Shown: piece by piece, positions 13,503-14,102 of the stretch
How the letters are laid out: the number at the start of each line of letters is the position of its first letter
Position numbering within the stretch: the stretch's first letter is position 1
Assembly: GCA_041589735.1 (NCBI GenBank)
Contig: JBFHVA010000076.1
Coordinates: 1 to 14,102 of the forward strand
Direction: 5' to 3'
Source: CAMYJH01 sp041589735
Lineage (GTDB): Bacteria; Pseudomonadota; Gammaproteobacteria; HK1
Length of the DNA stretch: 14,102 bases
Program-made: the position numbers and the translations under genes
Notes under the pieces: model-generated
Database searches by the model: none
Told to the model about the DNA's origin: nothing
Seen by the model: only the letters and a program-made list of their open reading frames with translations

Positions 13503-14102
13503 CTATAACCCCCCGACCACGTCTTCCTCACGCTTGGGCCCTCTCGGACCACCCCGCTCCTCTGGACGAGTATCTTGGGGCGCCTCACCGTCATCGTCCT
13601 CCACCTTTCGGATAGTCGCCTCCCAATCCTCTTCGCCGTATATCTGCGTGAGCACCTTTGCACTCATACCATCGGACGGACCATCGTAGACGATCTCGCC
13701 CAGCTGCAGACCCACTATGCGCTCCGCGAACATCTGGGCCAGCATGACGTCGTGTATGTTGATAATGGCCGCGAGATTTTGCTCTTCGCACAGCTCACAA
13801 ATCAGCCGCATGATCTGACGCGAAGTTTTGGGATCTAGGCTTGCTGTGGGCTCGTCCACCAGCAACAGCTCCGGGTCCTGGATCAGGGCGCGGGCAATTC
13901 CGACACGCTGGCGCTGGCCGCCGGACAACTCGTCGGCGCGCTTATCCACCATGTGATCCAGACCGACTCGGGCAAGAAGCTCGAATGCATGGTCGATGTC
14001 AGACTGGGAAAACCGGCGAAAATAGCTTCGCCAGAAACCGACGTAGCCTAAGCGCCCGGAGAGCACGTTTTCCATCACCGTGAGACGCTCTACCAGAGCG
14101 TA
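13503..14102 (-). CDS. phnC: Phosphonate ABC transporter ATP-binding protein (cut by right edge)
   Basis: The C-terminal 199 residues of a PhnC-type ATPase; the frame stays open to the window end, entering as YALVERLTVMENVLSGRLG, a segment typical of PhnC after the Q-loop. The signature motif ELSGGQRQRVGIARAL, Walker B LLLVDEPTASLD and H-loop IINIHDV are all present, so the nucleotide-binding site halves seen here are intact. Walker A and the true start lie beyond the edge. After the usual QIYGEED end the protein carries about 40 extra residues, very charged and proline/glycine-rich (EDDDGEAPQDTRPEERGGPR), which is not typical of PhnC. It is first in the visible phnC-phnE1-phnE2 operon; phnD is presumably upstream, outside the window. 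Confidence 0.93.
   Translation of the reverse strand, partial: YALVERLTVMENVLSGRLGYVGFWRSYFRRFSQSDIDHAFELLARVGLDHMVDKRADELSGGQRQRVGIARALIQDPELLLVDEPTASLDPKTSRQIMRLICELCEEQNLAAIINIHDVMLAQMFAERIVGLQLGEIVYDGPSDGMSAKVLTQIYGEEDWEATIRKVEDDDGEAPQDTRPEERGGPRGPKREEDVVGGL

Noticed and set aside
13415..13663. 82-codon minus-strand frame filling the phnC-phnE1 gap
   Set aside because: Overlaps phnC in another phase, Arg-rich, no family resemblance; not evidence for a gene in the gap.

Overview
This is a GC-rich, densely coded bacterial window. It looks like a proteobacterial chromosome, probably Gamma- or Betaproteobacteria, judging from the Shine-Dalgarno use, the LysR/PhnW pairing and the kinds of intergenic repeat. 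That placement is inference, because there is no rRNA or other phylogenetic marker here. No tRNA, CRISPR array, transposase or phage gene is visible.

Layout, left to right. (1) Positions 1-1768, minus strand: an amidase-signature hydrolase followed by the first 92 codons of a MmgE/PrpD-family protein that runs off the left edge. The latter starts at GTG 278 and is easily missed. (2) 2033-3976, plus strand: a DUF47 (PhoU-like) protein and a canonical PiT phosphate transporter, 9 nt apart. (3) 4094-6956, plus strand: a small TPR protein, then a likely operon of a 61-residue protein, a gamma-class carbonic anhydrase-like hexapeptide protein and a class III PLP enzyme resembling glutamate-1-semialdehyde aminomutase. 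(4) 7023-9194, minus strand: a second, divergent DUF47 + PiT pair whose transporter has altered signature motifs and a soluble tail of about 150 residues. (5) 9426-14102: a phosphonate block with phnW (minus), a divergent LysR regulator (plus), and phnC-phnE1-phnE2 (minus), phnC being cut by the right edge.

The common theme of the right two thirds is phosphorus. Two separate low-affinity phosphate (or phosphate-like anion) permease modules sit next to a high-affinity phosphonate ABC importer and the first enzyme of 2-aminoethylphosphonate (AEP) breakdown. PhnC/E1/E2 would import the phosphonate, PhnW would convert AEP plus pyruvate to phosphonoacetaldehyde plus alanine, and PiT proteins could move phosphate once it is freed. 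The binding protein PhnD and a C-P bond-cleaving enzyme (PhnX, PhnA/PhnY or C-P lyase) are not in the window. The LysR protein is the obvious candidate regulator: the phnW-lysR gap holds a perfect 11-bp inverted repeat whose arms fall in the spacer of a candidate phnW promoter and over the lysR start codon.

Between genes the most striking structure lies between lysR and phnE2: two oppositely oriented tracts of five degenerate heptamers each (GTAACAN type) flank a perfect 7-bp GC hairpin, and one tract begins at the phnE2 stop codon. A related four-copy heptamer tract (GTAGATG type) overlaps the stop codon of the class III PLP gene. I see no clearly new multi-gene system. The best candidates for novelty are the divergent PiT/DUF47 module, the possible link of the class III PLP enzyme to phosphonate metabolism, and the heptamer elements.
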